A DNA stretch of 64,000 nucleotides from Closterium sp. Naga37s-1 (taxonomy: Eukaryota > Streptophyta > Zygnematophyceae > Desmidiales > Closteriaceae). The position numbers and the translations under genes are program-made. Shown here piece by piece: positions 44,515 to 54,093 of the stretch (the first letter of the stretch is position 1; every line of letters starts with the position of its first letter). Below the pieces are notes generated by a model. It was not told where the DNA came from. It saw only the letters and a list, made by a program, of their open reading frames with translations, and searched no databases. Where the stretch lies: NCBI GenBank assembly GCA_947471745.1, contig CANJKZ010000068.1, positions 3,019,001-3,083,000 on the forward strand. The letters run 5' to 3'.

Positions 44515-45696
44515 CTTTTGTGCGGCTTGCTGTGGGTGTGAAGCAAGTGGTACAAAGTCCGTCGGTGCCGGGTTGGTGCAGATTTATCTCACGAGGGTGA
44601 GGACTGCGGTGGATCCACGACCGTCTGTCCGGGTGGTGCCATGACTCCATGTTCATGTAAGGGAAGTCCAGGGGGACAAGGTCCACGAGCTCGACTGATG
44701 ATGCCTGGCAGTTGGGTATGTTGAAGTCTAGCACGTAGACGCCGCCAAGCGAGCGAGCTCTCCCGAGATACTTGTGCGACTCAGCGGGTGTGTCGGGAGG
44801 AGCGTAGGTTAGGATGAGGTCGCGCGTGTAGGGATTCGCGGCGAGCATGACTCCGCAGTCATTGAGTTGTCCCGCGAACAGCGAGTTGAAACGCAAATTC
44901 GGCACGTAAGGCACGTCATTGAACGTGATGTGCGTGTTGCTGTCTCGAGCTTGTAACACCACAATGCCTTGCGCGCTGGCGCGCAGTTGCTCGTTGTTGG
45001 CGACGGCGACGTAGGTGTCAGGAGCGCGGCTGACATTCGAGATGTATCGGACAGATCCCACCATGTGCTGTCCGCATCAGCTCTCTAGGTACCAGGTGTT
45101 GTACTTGTTGTTTTTGCGTAGGAGGAGTACGGATCGCGGAGTCACCAGGGTCGCCTTGAACCTTCTCTCAAAGAGGTCAGCTTCTCTCCATCCCACGGGA
45201 ACAAAACTTTGGTCGTCGTGGGGTGGACTTTCCCGTAGTTGTATTGGTTGATGCGAATCTTGCACGTCCTCATCATCGTAGTGGTTGTTCTCTGTTAGGG
45301 GTTTGTTCCACCCTTCTCGTCTGGTTCAGCAGTGCGTGGGCGACGTCTTGTCGCCATGTTAGCGATTACGTTCGTGGTAGCTCTTGCTTGTGTCTGCTAT
45401 TGTTGTTGGTGTTGTGCAGGAGGGCGAGAAGCTTGGTGTCGAGGCTGAAAGTGACGAGTGTCTTGTCGGCCGACCCAGTTGTTATGGTGAGTGGAATTTG
45501 GGTGGCAATAATTGGACCGGGATTTGCATCGGTCCGTTGAGTGTTCAAAGGTTTTGCAGATTTTGCAACATTAGCGCCTTGGTTGTCATCGCTCTTTTTG
45601 GTTGTCTGTATTGAAGGTGAGGCGCTCTCGGCGCTGCGCGGAGCTTGTCTTACTCGAATCTTTGTCCTGATGTTCAGTGAGGAGGGCGGCACATAG
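44515..45696 (-). pseudogene. pol: Copia F, piece 3: gag end, protease, pre-integrase
   Basis: Minus strand. From 45696: the gag tail LCAALLTEHQDKD (continuing piece 4 across element B), a basic spacer, then a degenerate protease site in which the usual D-S-G reads E-S-stop (TWYLES, stop, CGQHMVG at about 45085). Next come SNVSRAPDTYVAVANNEQLRA, VPYVPNLRFNSLFAGQL and the pre-integrase-like YLGRARSLGGVYVLDFNIPNCQ, down to TPTASRTK at the D insertion site. Loss of the protease aspartate and the stop show that F is dead. Confidence 0.83.
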
Positions 45697-45825
45697 TGTC
45701 AAACTTATATGATCTAGCCTGTGTAGGCTGTAGCGGGTTAGATACTAAGGGGTACACAATTCTAGGGTTTCATATTTGTATCACTTTCATTCCTTAGTTC
45801 ATCCATTCTCGTTCTAATCTTCACA
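45697..45825 (+). repeat. 5' LTR of Copia B (129 bp)
   Basis: TGTCAAACTTATATGATC...cttcaca, closest to the LTR of A. A primer site follows at once (TGATATCAGAGC, one mismatch from the standard TGGTATCAGAGC). Confidence 0.85.
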
Positions 45826-45837
45826 TGATATCAGAGC
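45826..45837 (+). other. Primer-binding site of Copia B
   Basis: TGATATCAGAGC follows the LTR end. It is one base different from the initiator-Met primer site in A. Confidence 0.8.
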
Positions 45838-45899
45838 AGGTTCCCTAGTGGGAACGCTTCCTAGGGCCCACCACTAAAATTCGATAAAAAAAATTTCTG

Positions 45900-46465
45900 C
45901 CCGAAGCGCGAGTCGCCCCTGCCCGAGGCGCGCCCCGTGGGCCGCCCTCCCGTCGCGTCGCCCCCCCTTAGAGGCCCCTCTCATGGCCCCTCGCGTCCAA
46001 TTAGCGGCCCCGTCGCTCCCCTAGCGGCCCCGTCGCCGCCCTTAGCGGCCCCGTCGCCGCCCATTGCGGCCCTCGTGCCGCCCTTGCGGCCGCGTCGCCG
46101 CCCTCAGCGGCCCCGTCGCCGACCGCAGCGGCCCCGTCGCCGCCCGCAGCGGCCCCGTCGCCGCCCGCAGCGGCCCCGTCACCGCCTGCAGCGGCCCCGT
46201 CGCCGCCCCTCACGGCCCCGTCGCCGTCCAGGGCGGCCCCGTCGCCGCCCTTTCGGCCCCGTCGCCGCCCTCCGCGGCCCCGTCGCCGCCTGCAGCGGCC
46301 CTGTCGCCGCCCCTCACGGCCCCGTCGCCGCCCGTTGCGGCCCTGTCGCCACCCTTCGCGGCCCTCCGCGACCCCTCACGGCCCCTCGTGGCCCCTTCGC
46401 GGCCCCGTCGCCGCGCGCTGCGGCCCCGTCGCCGCCCGCTGCGGCCCTGTCGCCGCCCTTCGCGG
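45900..46465 (+). repeat. GC-rich leader repeats of Copia B
   Basis: About 560 bp of tandem words such as cggccccgtcgccgcc, with more than 20 imperfect units. All six frames are open for long stretches, giving Arg/Pro-rich shadow peptides. It corresponds to the shorter leader of A and to the inverted leader at 8939-9609. Confidence 0.8.
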
Positions 46466-46472
46466 TGGCCAG

Positions 46473-46873
46473 ATGCAGCTCCAGCGCCGTCCGCGTGAGT
46501 CTCTCACGCCCCAACAGCTTCGTGAGTGGTACGCTAGTTGGGGTTGTCGGGGAGGCCGTAGTGGGAGTCGTCCTGGAGTGAGTGGTTCGGGAGCTTCTTG
46601 TCGTGCCCAGGTGCAGCCGCAGCGTCGTCCGCGCGAGACCCTTTCGCCCCAGCAGCTTAGCGAGTGGTACGCGCAGAGTGGAGGGTCACTGAGTACTGCT
46701 CGCTGCCCGTATGTCATTCGCACGGGTGTCCGGACTGGTCAGCCTTGCGGGACTCCTGGCCACACAGAGTCCCCCTGCTTCGCCCGTTTGAGCGACGCTT
46801 GGCCGTACAGTGTTAGGCGACGACGCTAAGCTCCCCTCCTGGCTGGAGCTACTTAGGCAGAGGGTAGACATCT
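46473..46873 (+). pseudogene. gag: Copia B gag N-terminal part
   Basis: Two LREW modules (QLQRRPRESLTPQQLREWYA and VQPQRRPRETLSPQQLSEW) are followed by the cysteine motif CPYVIRTG...GQPCGTPGHTESPC, with the same C-x13-C-x4-H-x4-C spacing as A. A frameshift near 46800 and further stops and a small deletion up to 46915 break the frame before the protease. Confidence 0.75.
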
Positions 46874-47527
46874 TTGCTCTTGACTATGATGCTCTTCTCA
46901 CTGCAATGTATGCCGCCTGACCCAGGTATCCAGTCTGCTGCTCTGGGTGCTGGTGAGGCTGCTGCTCTAGGTGCTCGTGCGTCTCCGGCTCCAGGTGTCG
47001 GTGAGGCTGCTGCTCTAGGTGCTCGTGCGTCTCCTGCTCCAGGTGCTGGTGAGGCTGCTGCTCTAGGTGCTAGTGCGTCTACTGCTTCAGGTGCTGGTGA
47101 GGCTGCTGCTCTAGGTACTAGTGAGTCTCCTGCTCCAGGTGCTGGCGAGTCTGCTCTCTCTGGTGCTGCGCCTGCTGCGGTCGTACACACCTTCACCCTT
47201 GACTCGGGTGCTTCCCGCTCCTTCTTTCGAGACCGCACCACTCTCACGCCGCTTAGTCGGCCGGTTGCAGTCTCCCTGGCAGACCCCTCTGGGGGTCCTG
47301 TCCTTGCTCACTTCTCCACTGTCTTACCGTGTCCGGCGGCCCCCTCTGGCACCCTGTCAGGTCTATACCTCCCCTCGTTCTCTACGAACTTGGTGAGTGG
47401 TGCTGACCTACAGGATAGGGGGGTTCACCAGTTCACTCCTGCGAGTCAGCGAGTGACCCACTGTACGTGTGCTCGGACGGGCCGACACTTGGCCACGTTT
47501 ACCCATCAGCCGGGGTCAAGCCTGTAA
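46874..47527 (+). pseudogene. pol: Copia B gag spacer, protease, pre-integrase start
   Basis: A tandem spacer of GAGEAAALGARASPA-like units (about 46935-47165) is followed by the protease active site TLDSGASRSFF (about 47199) and the domain that follows it, ending at TAA 47525-47527, where A reads Tyr. Otherwise the frame is the same as the long downstream frame. Confidence 0.82.
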
Positions 47528-50500
47528 ACACTGACTACTGAGTCTCCTCCAGTTACTGCGTCTGGTCAGGTAGCTGCGTCGGGTCAGGTGTTTGCTGCAG
47601 CGTCCGGGTCTGGTCCTGAGTCTGCCCCCTGCTCGTGCCGTCTCCTGTCTCACCAGACTCTCCTCTGGCACCACCGCCTTGGTCACCCCTCCCAGCATCG
47701 TCTCCGAGGCATGGCCTCCCGTGTCCTTGTCTCTGGTCTCCCCCGGTCCCTCCCTACCCTTCCTCCGGGGCCTGCCCCCACCTGCGTTTCCTGCGTCGAG
47801 GGGCGGCAGCGCGCTGCTCCTCACTCCTCCGTGTTTCCTCCGACAGAGGCTCCGCTGCAGACGCTTCACATGGACGTGTGGGGCCCAGCCCGCGTCCGTG
47901 GACAGGGTCACGAGCGTTACTTCCTGCTGGTGGTTGACGACTACTCGCGTTACACCACAGTCTTCCCCTTGCGCAGCAAGGGTGAGGTCACTGAGGTGCT
48001 GATCGCCTGGATCCGCGCGGCTCGTCTCCAGCTCAGAGAGAGTTTCGGCTCGGACTTTCCTGTTCTGCGTCTGCACTCTGACAAAGGCGGAGAGTTCTCC
48101 TCGGACCTTCTGCGAGCCTTCTGTCGTGCACGAGGCATCCGCCAGACCTTCACGCTTACGGACTCTCCGCAGCAAAATGGGATTGCTGAGCGCCGCATTG
48201 GCATGGTCATGGACGTCGCTCGTACGTCCATGGTCCATGCGGCTGCCCCCCATTTTCTGTGGCCGTTTGCGGTTCGGTACGCGGCGCATCAGATCAACCT
48301 TCAGCCCCAGGTCTCCATGCCGGAGACCTCCCCTGCTTTGCTGTGGACGGGGAAGGTTGGCGATGCGTCTGCGTTCCGTGTCTGGGGATCTCGGTCGTTT
48401 GTCCGCGACTTGTCTGCGGACAAGCTGTCTCCTCGTGCTGTTCCCTGCGTCTTCCTTGGCTTCCCCCCTGACGCGCCGGGCTGGCAGTTCTACCACCCCA
48501 CCTCGCGCCGTGTTCTGTCCTCCCAGGACGTCATGTTTGACGAGTCGGTTCCCTACTACCGTCTCTTCCCCTACCGCACTGTGTCCCTCCCCCCCCCGCC
48601 GCTCTTCCTTACGCCAGGTCCCCCTCCGGTAGACCCCCTCCCCCCTCAGGGTCCTGCCCCCTCAGGTGTGTCTGAGGTAGACGCAGTCGACCCTGTCGAG
48701 GTAGCTGTTGACTCTGGTGCTGCTAGGGGTGCTGAGCCTGCGGGTGCTGGGTCTGGGGGTGCTGACTCTGGGGGTGCTGAGCCTGGGGGTGCTGACTCTG
48801 GGGGTGCTGAGCCTGGGGGTGCTGTCTCTGGGGGTGCTGCGCCTGGGGGTGCTGAGCCTGGGGGTACTACGCTTGGGGGTGCTGCGTCTGGGGTTGCTGA
48901 GCCTGGGGGTGCTGCGTCTGGGGGTGCGGAGTCTGAGGGTCCTGGACCTACTCGTGTGGCGTCTGGCGGTGCTGGGCCTGGAGGTTCTTCGGGTGCTTCG
49001 TCCCGGCGGGAGCTCCTCTCTCCACAGGAGCTGCGTGAGTGGTTTGCCCGGCGCTGGAGGCGAGCTGCTGGAGCTGGGGGTGCTGCGGGTGCTGGAGGTT
49101 CTGCTGCTGCTAAGGGTGCTGGTGCCGCGGGTCCCGGAGGTGCTCGTACTGGGAGTACTGGAGCTGCTGGGCCTGCGGGTGCTTCTCGTACTGGACCTGG
49201 TGGTGCTGCGGGCGTCGGTGCTACTGAGGGTGCTGGAGCTAGTCCCGCTGCGTCTTCTGGTGGTCCGGCTGGAGCTGGAGCTGCTGGGGGTGTTGGTGCT
49301 GAGGGTGCCTTTGGTGCTGGTGCCTCTGAGGGTACTGGAGTTGGCACTGCTGGAGCTGGGGGTGCTGCTGGCGCTGTTGCTGTCGTTCGGGGTGCTGGTG
49401 CTGTCCCTTCTGGTGCTGGTGGTGCTGAGCAGCCGCGGCCGTACTTCGTTCCGCTCCTTGAGCAGGTTCTTGGTCTTCCGCCCTCTGCTAGTCCGGCTCC
49501 TCCCTTAGAGTGTCCACCGCCTGTCCAGTCCGAGTCACAGTTACAGCCTACCTCTCCTCTGCCTGCTCCTTCTCCCTACACTGGTCCTACTGGAGGTCTT
49601 GCTGAGCGTCGTGAGCCTGCGTCTCGTCCTGCGTCGCCTGTCCGTGCTGCTCGCACTAGTGGTCGTGGTTTGCGTCAGCGTCCTCCCCCTGTCCCCGGCA
49701 CGCACCGGATGTCTCTGCGTCCCTCCACTGCTCCGCTGCATGCCCCTTTGCCTTCTCCTCCTGAGTCCTCTCTTCCTGTTCTTGCCGACCCGGAGTCGGA
49801 CTCCCTTCGTGCTGCCAGTCCTACTGTCACGCGTCTCCTTGCTACTGTCGTCACTGACCCTTCCTTTGAGTCCGCTGCCGCGTCTGCCTTAGTTTCTGAG
49901 CTTGTCGACTTCGCTGCTCGCTGTCGCCTAGACTACGCTGCTAGTCTTGTCGCTGAGTCTGAGTCTGTCTGTCCTCCGTCCGTCGGGGGTGAGTGTGCCC
50001 TTGGCACGGACGTCCTTGAGGACAGGCAGGAGGAGTTCCAGTCCTGTGCTGCTGCTTCACCTCATCTAGTGTCCATGCTGCTTGCCCCTGAGGGAGACCC
50101 GGATGCACCAGACATCCCGACTCCGCGCTCTTACGCGGAGGCGATAGAGGGTCCCTACTCCTCTCAGTGGCAGGCAGCCATGGATGCAGAGATGGCTTCC
50201 TGGAAGTCCACAGGCACCTACGTCGACGAGGTTCCCCCTCCTGGGGCGAACATCGTCAGTGGCATGTGGATTTTCAGGGTGAAGCGGCCGCCGGGTTCTC
50301 CGCCTGTCTTCAAGGCGCGCTACGTGGCTCGTGGCTTCAGTCAGCGGCAGGGAGTTGACTACTTTCAGACCTTCTCTCCCACCCCGAAGATGACCACTCT
50401 TCGGGTACTGCTGCACATAGCCACTCACCGTGACTACGAGCTTCACTCTCTTGACTTCAGCACTGCTTTCTTGCAGGGCAGCCTGCACGAGGAGATCTGG

Positions 50501-51694
50501 TTGCGCCACCCACCTGGCTTCACGGGGTCTTTTCCTCCTGGTACCCAGTGGAGCCTCCGGCGGCCAGTCTACGGTCTCCGCCAGGCACCTCGTGAGTGGC
50601 ACGACACACTGAGGACTACACTTGCGGCTCTTGGGTTTGCTCCTTCTACTGCCGACCCGTCGCTGTTTCTGCGCACCGACACTTCTTTGCCGCCGTTCTA
50701 CATCCTCGTGTACGTCGACGACTTGGTCTTTGCCACAGCTGACACTGCTGGACTCGCCCACGTGAAGTCCGAGCTGCAGAAGAGACACACGTGCACAGAC
50801 CTGGGTGAACTGCGCAGCTACCTTGGCTTGCAGATCACCCGGGACAGAGCACAGTGCACCATTACCCTGACTCAGTCACACATGGTGCAGCAGGTCCTTC
50901 AGCGCTTCGGCTTCACGTACTCCTCGCCTCAGGCCACTCCTCTGCCTACTCGCCACTCGCTCTCAGCTCTGCCTTCGGATGAGTCCGTAGAGTCGAGTGG
51001 CCCGTACCCAGAGCTTGTTGGCTGCCTCATGTACCTGATGACCTGCACACGACCTGACCTTGCATACCCTCTTAGCATTCTTGCACGCTATGTTGCTCCT
51101 GGGAGACACAGACCGGAGCACATGGCTGCAGCGAAGAGGGTGTTGCGCTACTTGTGCAGTACGTCGGGCATGGGGCTGGTGCTTGGAGGGCAGAGTCCAG
51201 TGGTCCTTACTGGGCACGCAGACGCTTCTTGGGCTGACGACCAGGCTACGCAGCGGTCGTCACAGGGTTACACCTTCAGCCTTGGTTCCGGCTCTGTTTC
51301 GTGGCGGGCTACTCGCTCGTCTTCTGTTCTCGGCTCCAGTTGTGAGGCTGAGATCTACGCAGGAGCCATGGCTGCACAGGAGCTTCGCTGGCTCACCTAC
51401 CTGCTGACTGACCTCGGAGAGTTGCCTCGTTCTCCTCCAGTGCTGTACGTAGACAACAAGGCCATGCTGGCCTTGTGTCGGGAGCAGCGACTGGAGCACA
51501 GAACGAAGCACATTGCTCTCCGCTACTTTCTTGCTCGTGAGCTGCAGCAGCGTGGTCAGCTGCGTCTTGCGTACGTGGCCTCTGAGGCCAACACTGCTGA
51601 TATCTTCACCAAGGCGCTTGCGCCTTGTGACCATCAGCGCTTCTGTACTCAGCTGGGCCTTGTGCCTACCTTGCCTCACTTGCTCACCTCTTGA
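47528..51694 (+). CDS. pol: Copia B integrase, linker, RT and RNase H (open)
   Basis: About 1388 uninterrupted codons; numbering below counts from 47588. WHHRLGHPS and CVSCVEGRQRAAPHS form the zinc-binding module. The integrase triad is in HMDVWGPAR, HSDKGGEFSS and SPQQNGIAERR. A linker of about 270 residues made of GGAEPGGADS-like and GAAGAGG-like repeats holds one LREW module (LLSPQELREWFARRW). RT carries FSTAFLQGSLHEE, VYGLRQAPREWHD and YVDD at about residue 1042. RNase H carries GHADASWADD, SSCEAEIYAG, YVDNKAM and ANTADIFTKAL. All catalytic residues are present. The upstream stops prevent normal expression as part of a polyprotein. Confidence 0.92.
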   Translation, partial: TLTTESPPVTASGQVAASGQVFAAASGSGPESAPCSCRLLSHQTLLWHHRLGHPSQHRLRGMASRVLVSGLPRSLPTLPPGPAPTCVSCVEGRQRAAPHSSVFPPTEAPLQTLHMDVWGPARVRGQGHERYFLLVVDDYSRYTTVFPLRSKGEVTEVLIAWIRAARLQLRESFGSDFPVLRLHSDKGGEFSSDLLRAFCRARGIRQTFTLTDSPQQNGIAERRIGMVMDVARTSMVHAAAPHFLWPFAVRYAAHQINLQPQVSMPETSPALLWTGKVGDASAFRVWGSRSFVRDLSADKLSPRAVPCVFLGFPPDAPGWQFYHPTSRRVLSSQDVMFDESVPYYRLFPYRTVSLPPPPLFLTPGPPPVDPLPPQGPAPSGVSEVDAVDPVEVAVDSGAARGAEPAGAGSGGADSGGAEPGGADSGGAEPGGAVSGGAAPGGAEPGGTTLGGAASGVAEPGGAASGGAESEGPGPTRVASGGAGPGGSSGASSRRELLSPQELREWFARRWRRAAGAGGAAGAGGSAAAKGAGAAGPGGARTGSTGAAGPAGASRTGPGGAAGVGATEGAGASPAASSGGPAGAGAAGGVGAEGAFGAGASEGTGVGTAGAGGAAGAVAVVRGAGAVPSGAGGAEQPRPYFVPLLEQVLGLPPSASPAPPLECPPPVQSESQLQPTSPLPAPSPYTGPTGGLAERREPASRPASPVRAARTSGRGLRQRPPPVPGTHRMSLRPSTAPLHAPLPSPPESSLPVLADPESDSLRAASPTVTRLLATVVTDPSFESAAASALVSELVDFAARCRLDYAASLVAESESVCPPSVGGECALGTDVLEDRQEEFQSCAAASPHLVSMLLAPEGDPDAPDIPTPRSYAEAIEGPYSSQWQAAMDAEMASWKSTGTYVDEVPPPGANIVSGMWIFRVKRPPGSPPVFKARYVARGFSQRQGVDYFQTFSPTPKMTTLRVLLHIATHRDYELHSLDFSTAFLQGSLHEEIWLRHPPGFTGSFPPGTQWSLRRPVYGLRQAPREWHDTLRTTLAALGFAPSTADPSLFLRTDTSLPPFYILVYVDDLVFATADTAGLAHVKSELQKRHTCTDLGELRSYLGLQITRDRAQCTITLTQSHMVQQVLQRFGFTYSSPQATPLPTRHSLSALPSDESVESSGPYPELVGCLMYLMTCTRPDLAYPLSILARYVAPGRHRPEHMAAAKRVLRYLCSTSGMGLVLGGQSPVVLTGHADASWADDQATQRSSQGYTFSLGSGSVSWRATRSSSVLGSSCEAEIYAGAMAAQELRWLTYLLTDLGELPRSPPVLYVDNKAMLALCREQRLEHRTKHIALRYFLARELQQRGQLRLAYVASEANTADIFTKALAPCDHQRFCTQLGLVPTLPHLLTS

Positions 51695-51904
51695 CCTTGC
51701 TTGTACTGTTCCATATATATATACCTGCTCTTGCTTGTCTAGCCTTTTTTATATATATGTACTCCTGCATGTGAACTGGCCTTGTGGCCTTGAACTTGTG
51801 CTCGGAATGTGTGGTGACTTTGTGATCCACCCTGAGCTTGCTTTGCTTCCTTTGCTTGACTGGTCTTGTGACCCCTTGTTCTCCCCCACTTTGCCTATGG
51901 GGGT

Positions 51905-52046
51905 GTGTCAGAACATTATAGCTCATGCATATTGTGTAGGCTATAGTGGGGTAGTCCATAAGGGGTACAACCCAATTAGGGTTAGTACTTGTACCCAATT
52001 CATTCATAGTTCATTCATCCCTTGTTTCTTCTCACTAATCTTCACA
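51905..52046 (+). repeat. 3' LTR of Copia B (142 bp)
   Basis: TGTCAGAACATTATAG...cttcaca. Its core (gggtacaacccaattagggttag) is closer to the solo LTR at 9653-9783 than to B's own 5' LTR. Confidence 0.85.
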
Positions 52047-52720
52047 CATAGCGCAGCTTCTGAAATGATTCCGCATTGTCAGAGTAGCGCTTTGCAGGAC
52101 TTCCACTCACGCCCAAGTCCTTGGAGGACGATGTTGACAAAGATCTCCTCCGAAATCGCGCTTCGATGCTTTGTGATCTGGTCACGAATGTTCCGACAGC
52201 GGTTAATATATGTATTCGCTTTCTCCCCGTGCCCCATCTTTGTCTCCATGAGTTGCTGCAGGAGCCTGTTGTAGGTGACTGAGTCCTTTGGCTGAAATAC
52301 CTCAACGAGGTTCTTCCAGGCTTCCAAGGCTGGAGCAGCTCTCTCTTTGTAGGAGCGGATGCCGAGTTGCTCCGCAGGCGTCATGTTGCATCGCAGCACA
52401 CTGTACGCCATGAGGGACTCGCTGTAGTACTGAGCGGGCGTCGTTGGTGTCTTCCACCGATTTAGGGTAGCAGCCGTCGAAGTAGTGGTAGATCTGCGCT
52501 GTTTGTAGAAGGAGCGCCCGCTCAAAACTCCATGTATATAAATCTTTGCCGTCAAACACAGCAGCAATCTTAATTTTTGAAACGCTGAGAAAGCGTGCTT
52601 GCGCAGAATTGATGACTTCATCACTTGGACGGGGGACAGTTGTTGTTGATCTGTCTGTGTTGACGGAGAAGGTATGCGGCAGTATCACGGCTTTTCGCAG
52701 CCGGTTGACCAGGTTGAGCT
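52047..52720 (-). pseudogene. gag: Copia F, piece 4: gag (UBN2 type)
   Basis: N-terminal part of F, minus strand: SVSKIKIAAVFDGKDLYTWSF, LLLQTAQIYHYFDG, PAEQLGIRSYKERAAPALEAW, FQPKDSVTYNRLLQQLMETKM, GEKANTYINRCRNIRDQITK and EEIFVNIVLQGLGREW. This is the UBN2 capsid domain, closely parallel to G's gag. A frameshift near 52440 and a TGA after CKALL interrupt it. The frame resumes on the far side of element B. Confidence 0.85.
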
Positions 52721-53011
52721 AGTTGGGAAGAGGTTCCCGCATCGCCTTTGCACAGTTCTTGGAGATTTTTCTAGTTGATAGTCGCAACTGCTCTAGCGTG
52801 GCAGTGCTAATCGGAACTCACCTCCTCCTTCCTGCCCTTCTGCTACTCCCTCTTCTCCTCTGCTCATCTCTCTTCTTTCTCACCTCTTCCCCGCTCTCAC
52901 CCTTCCTGTCCTGACCTCCCCTACTCCCCTCAGCCCCACTGAATCCCAGACTTCTCGCCTCTGCACCTCTGTCCTTTGTCTCTCTTCTCCTCCCTTGCTG
53001 ATTCTCTCTGT
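52721..53011. other. Pyrimidine-rich spacer left of Gypsy K
   Basis: C/T-rich sequence (tcctcc and ctcttctcc words) with no gene. It may include the leader of F. Its composition resembles the 200-bp repeat that follows. Confidence 0.45.
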
Positions 53012-53212
53012 TGTCGGATACCTACCCTCCCCCTCCTCTCCTCACTCTCCTTCTCCTTCTCACTCTTCCGTGTGCTGTGCCCCCTGCCTCTCTTCCCCCC
53101 TTCTCGGCACCTTTCTCCTTCCCTTGTCCATGTTCACCTTATTTCTCTGTTGTCACCACCTTTGCCAACCTTGCCTCTGGTTCTCCTGGAGTGTTCTAAT
53201 AGCTACTTCTCC
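53012..53212. repeat. 200-bp pyrimidine-rich repeat, copy 1
   Basis: Nearly identical to 53890-54093, from tgtcggatacctaccc to gctacttctcc. It sits immediately outside K's left LTR; the second copy sits immediately inside it. Confidence 0.85.
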
Positions 53213-53214
53213 AA

Positions 53215-53887
53215 TGATGAGCTCTCTGCTCCGTCACACACTTCACCTACTCTCCTCTAACTACAGCTCTTTGCTCGTCATATCTCCCTCTATTCACCGT
53301 TTGCTCAATCTGCAGCAAAAACTCTCGTGTACAAGGGAAACATACAAGCAATGGATAGTAGATTCAGGAATCCACCTATTCTACCAGCAAAGCCACCACC
53401 ATACTACGGTCCCATCATCCCTGCCTACGCTAGCAGCTATGAACTGCTTCACGCAGGCTTACAGCCGTGATGCCTCTTGCCACCCTTCCTTGCCCTGCCT
53501 GCTCGTCCTCCAGCTGTTACTTCCAGATCCAGCTGGCTCCCCGAACCTATCCTGCACACATAGAGAAAGCAAACAAGCATGCACACGTACACCCATCCTT
53601 CCCATCCTGCTCTGCTGCTTCCCGCTGCCGCTGCCTAGCCTGCCTCTGTTTCTACAGCCCGCCCCACCTTGCTTACGTAAGTTCCAGCTCCTCTCTCACC
53701 CATGCAACCCTCTGACCCTCAGGCTCGGCAACCGTCAGCTCCCCAACTCCCTTTTCCGTTCGCGAAATGTCGAATGCCTCTTCGGCTTCCATCCTCGTTG
53801 AACTCTGTTCCGCTATGTACAGTATCTACAGTATTTACAGCCCTTTTACCTCACTACCTTACCCTTCACATTCATGCAAATGTGACA
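53215..53887 (-). repeat. 3' LTR of Gypsy K (673 bp)
   Basis: On the plus strand it starts TGATGAGCTC and ends AAATGTGACA. It is almost identical to 60516-61188. Confidence 0.9.
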
Positions 53888-53889
53888 GC

Positions 53890-54093
53890 TGTCAGATACC
53901 TACCCTCCCCCTCCTCTCCTCACTCTCCTTCTCCTACTTCTCACTCTTCCGTATGCTGTGCCCCCTGCCTCTCTTCCCCCCTTCTCGGCACCTTTCTCCT
54001 TCCCTCGTCCATGTTCACCTTATTTCTCTGTTGTCACCACCCTTGCCAACCTTTCCTCTGGTTCTCCTGGAGTGTTCTGATAGCTACTTCTCC
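53890..54093. repeat. 200-bp pyrimidine-rich repeat, copy 2
   Basis: Lies between K's integrase end and its 3' LTR; its right end even supplies the integrase stop codon. Element L has only about 18 unrelated bases at this position, so the block is an addition specific to K. Confidence 0.85.

Larger units (their letters stand above)
45697..52046 (+). mobile_element. Copia element B (short-LTR family), TSD CATAG
   Basis: A complete insertion: 129-bp 5' LTR, primer site, GC-rich leader, broken gag, protease, long intact integrase-RT-RNase H frame, 3' UTR, purine tract (ctatgggggtg) and 142-bp 3' LTR. Identical 5-bp flanks catag lie at 45692-45696 and 52047-52051. Removing B rejoins F's gag in frame (SEAALC to LCAALL). 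The two LTRs are clearly different from each other, which is unexpected for one insertion. Confidence 0.92.
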
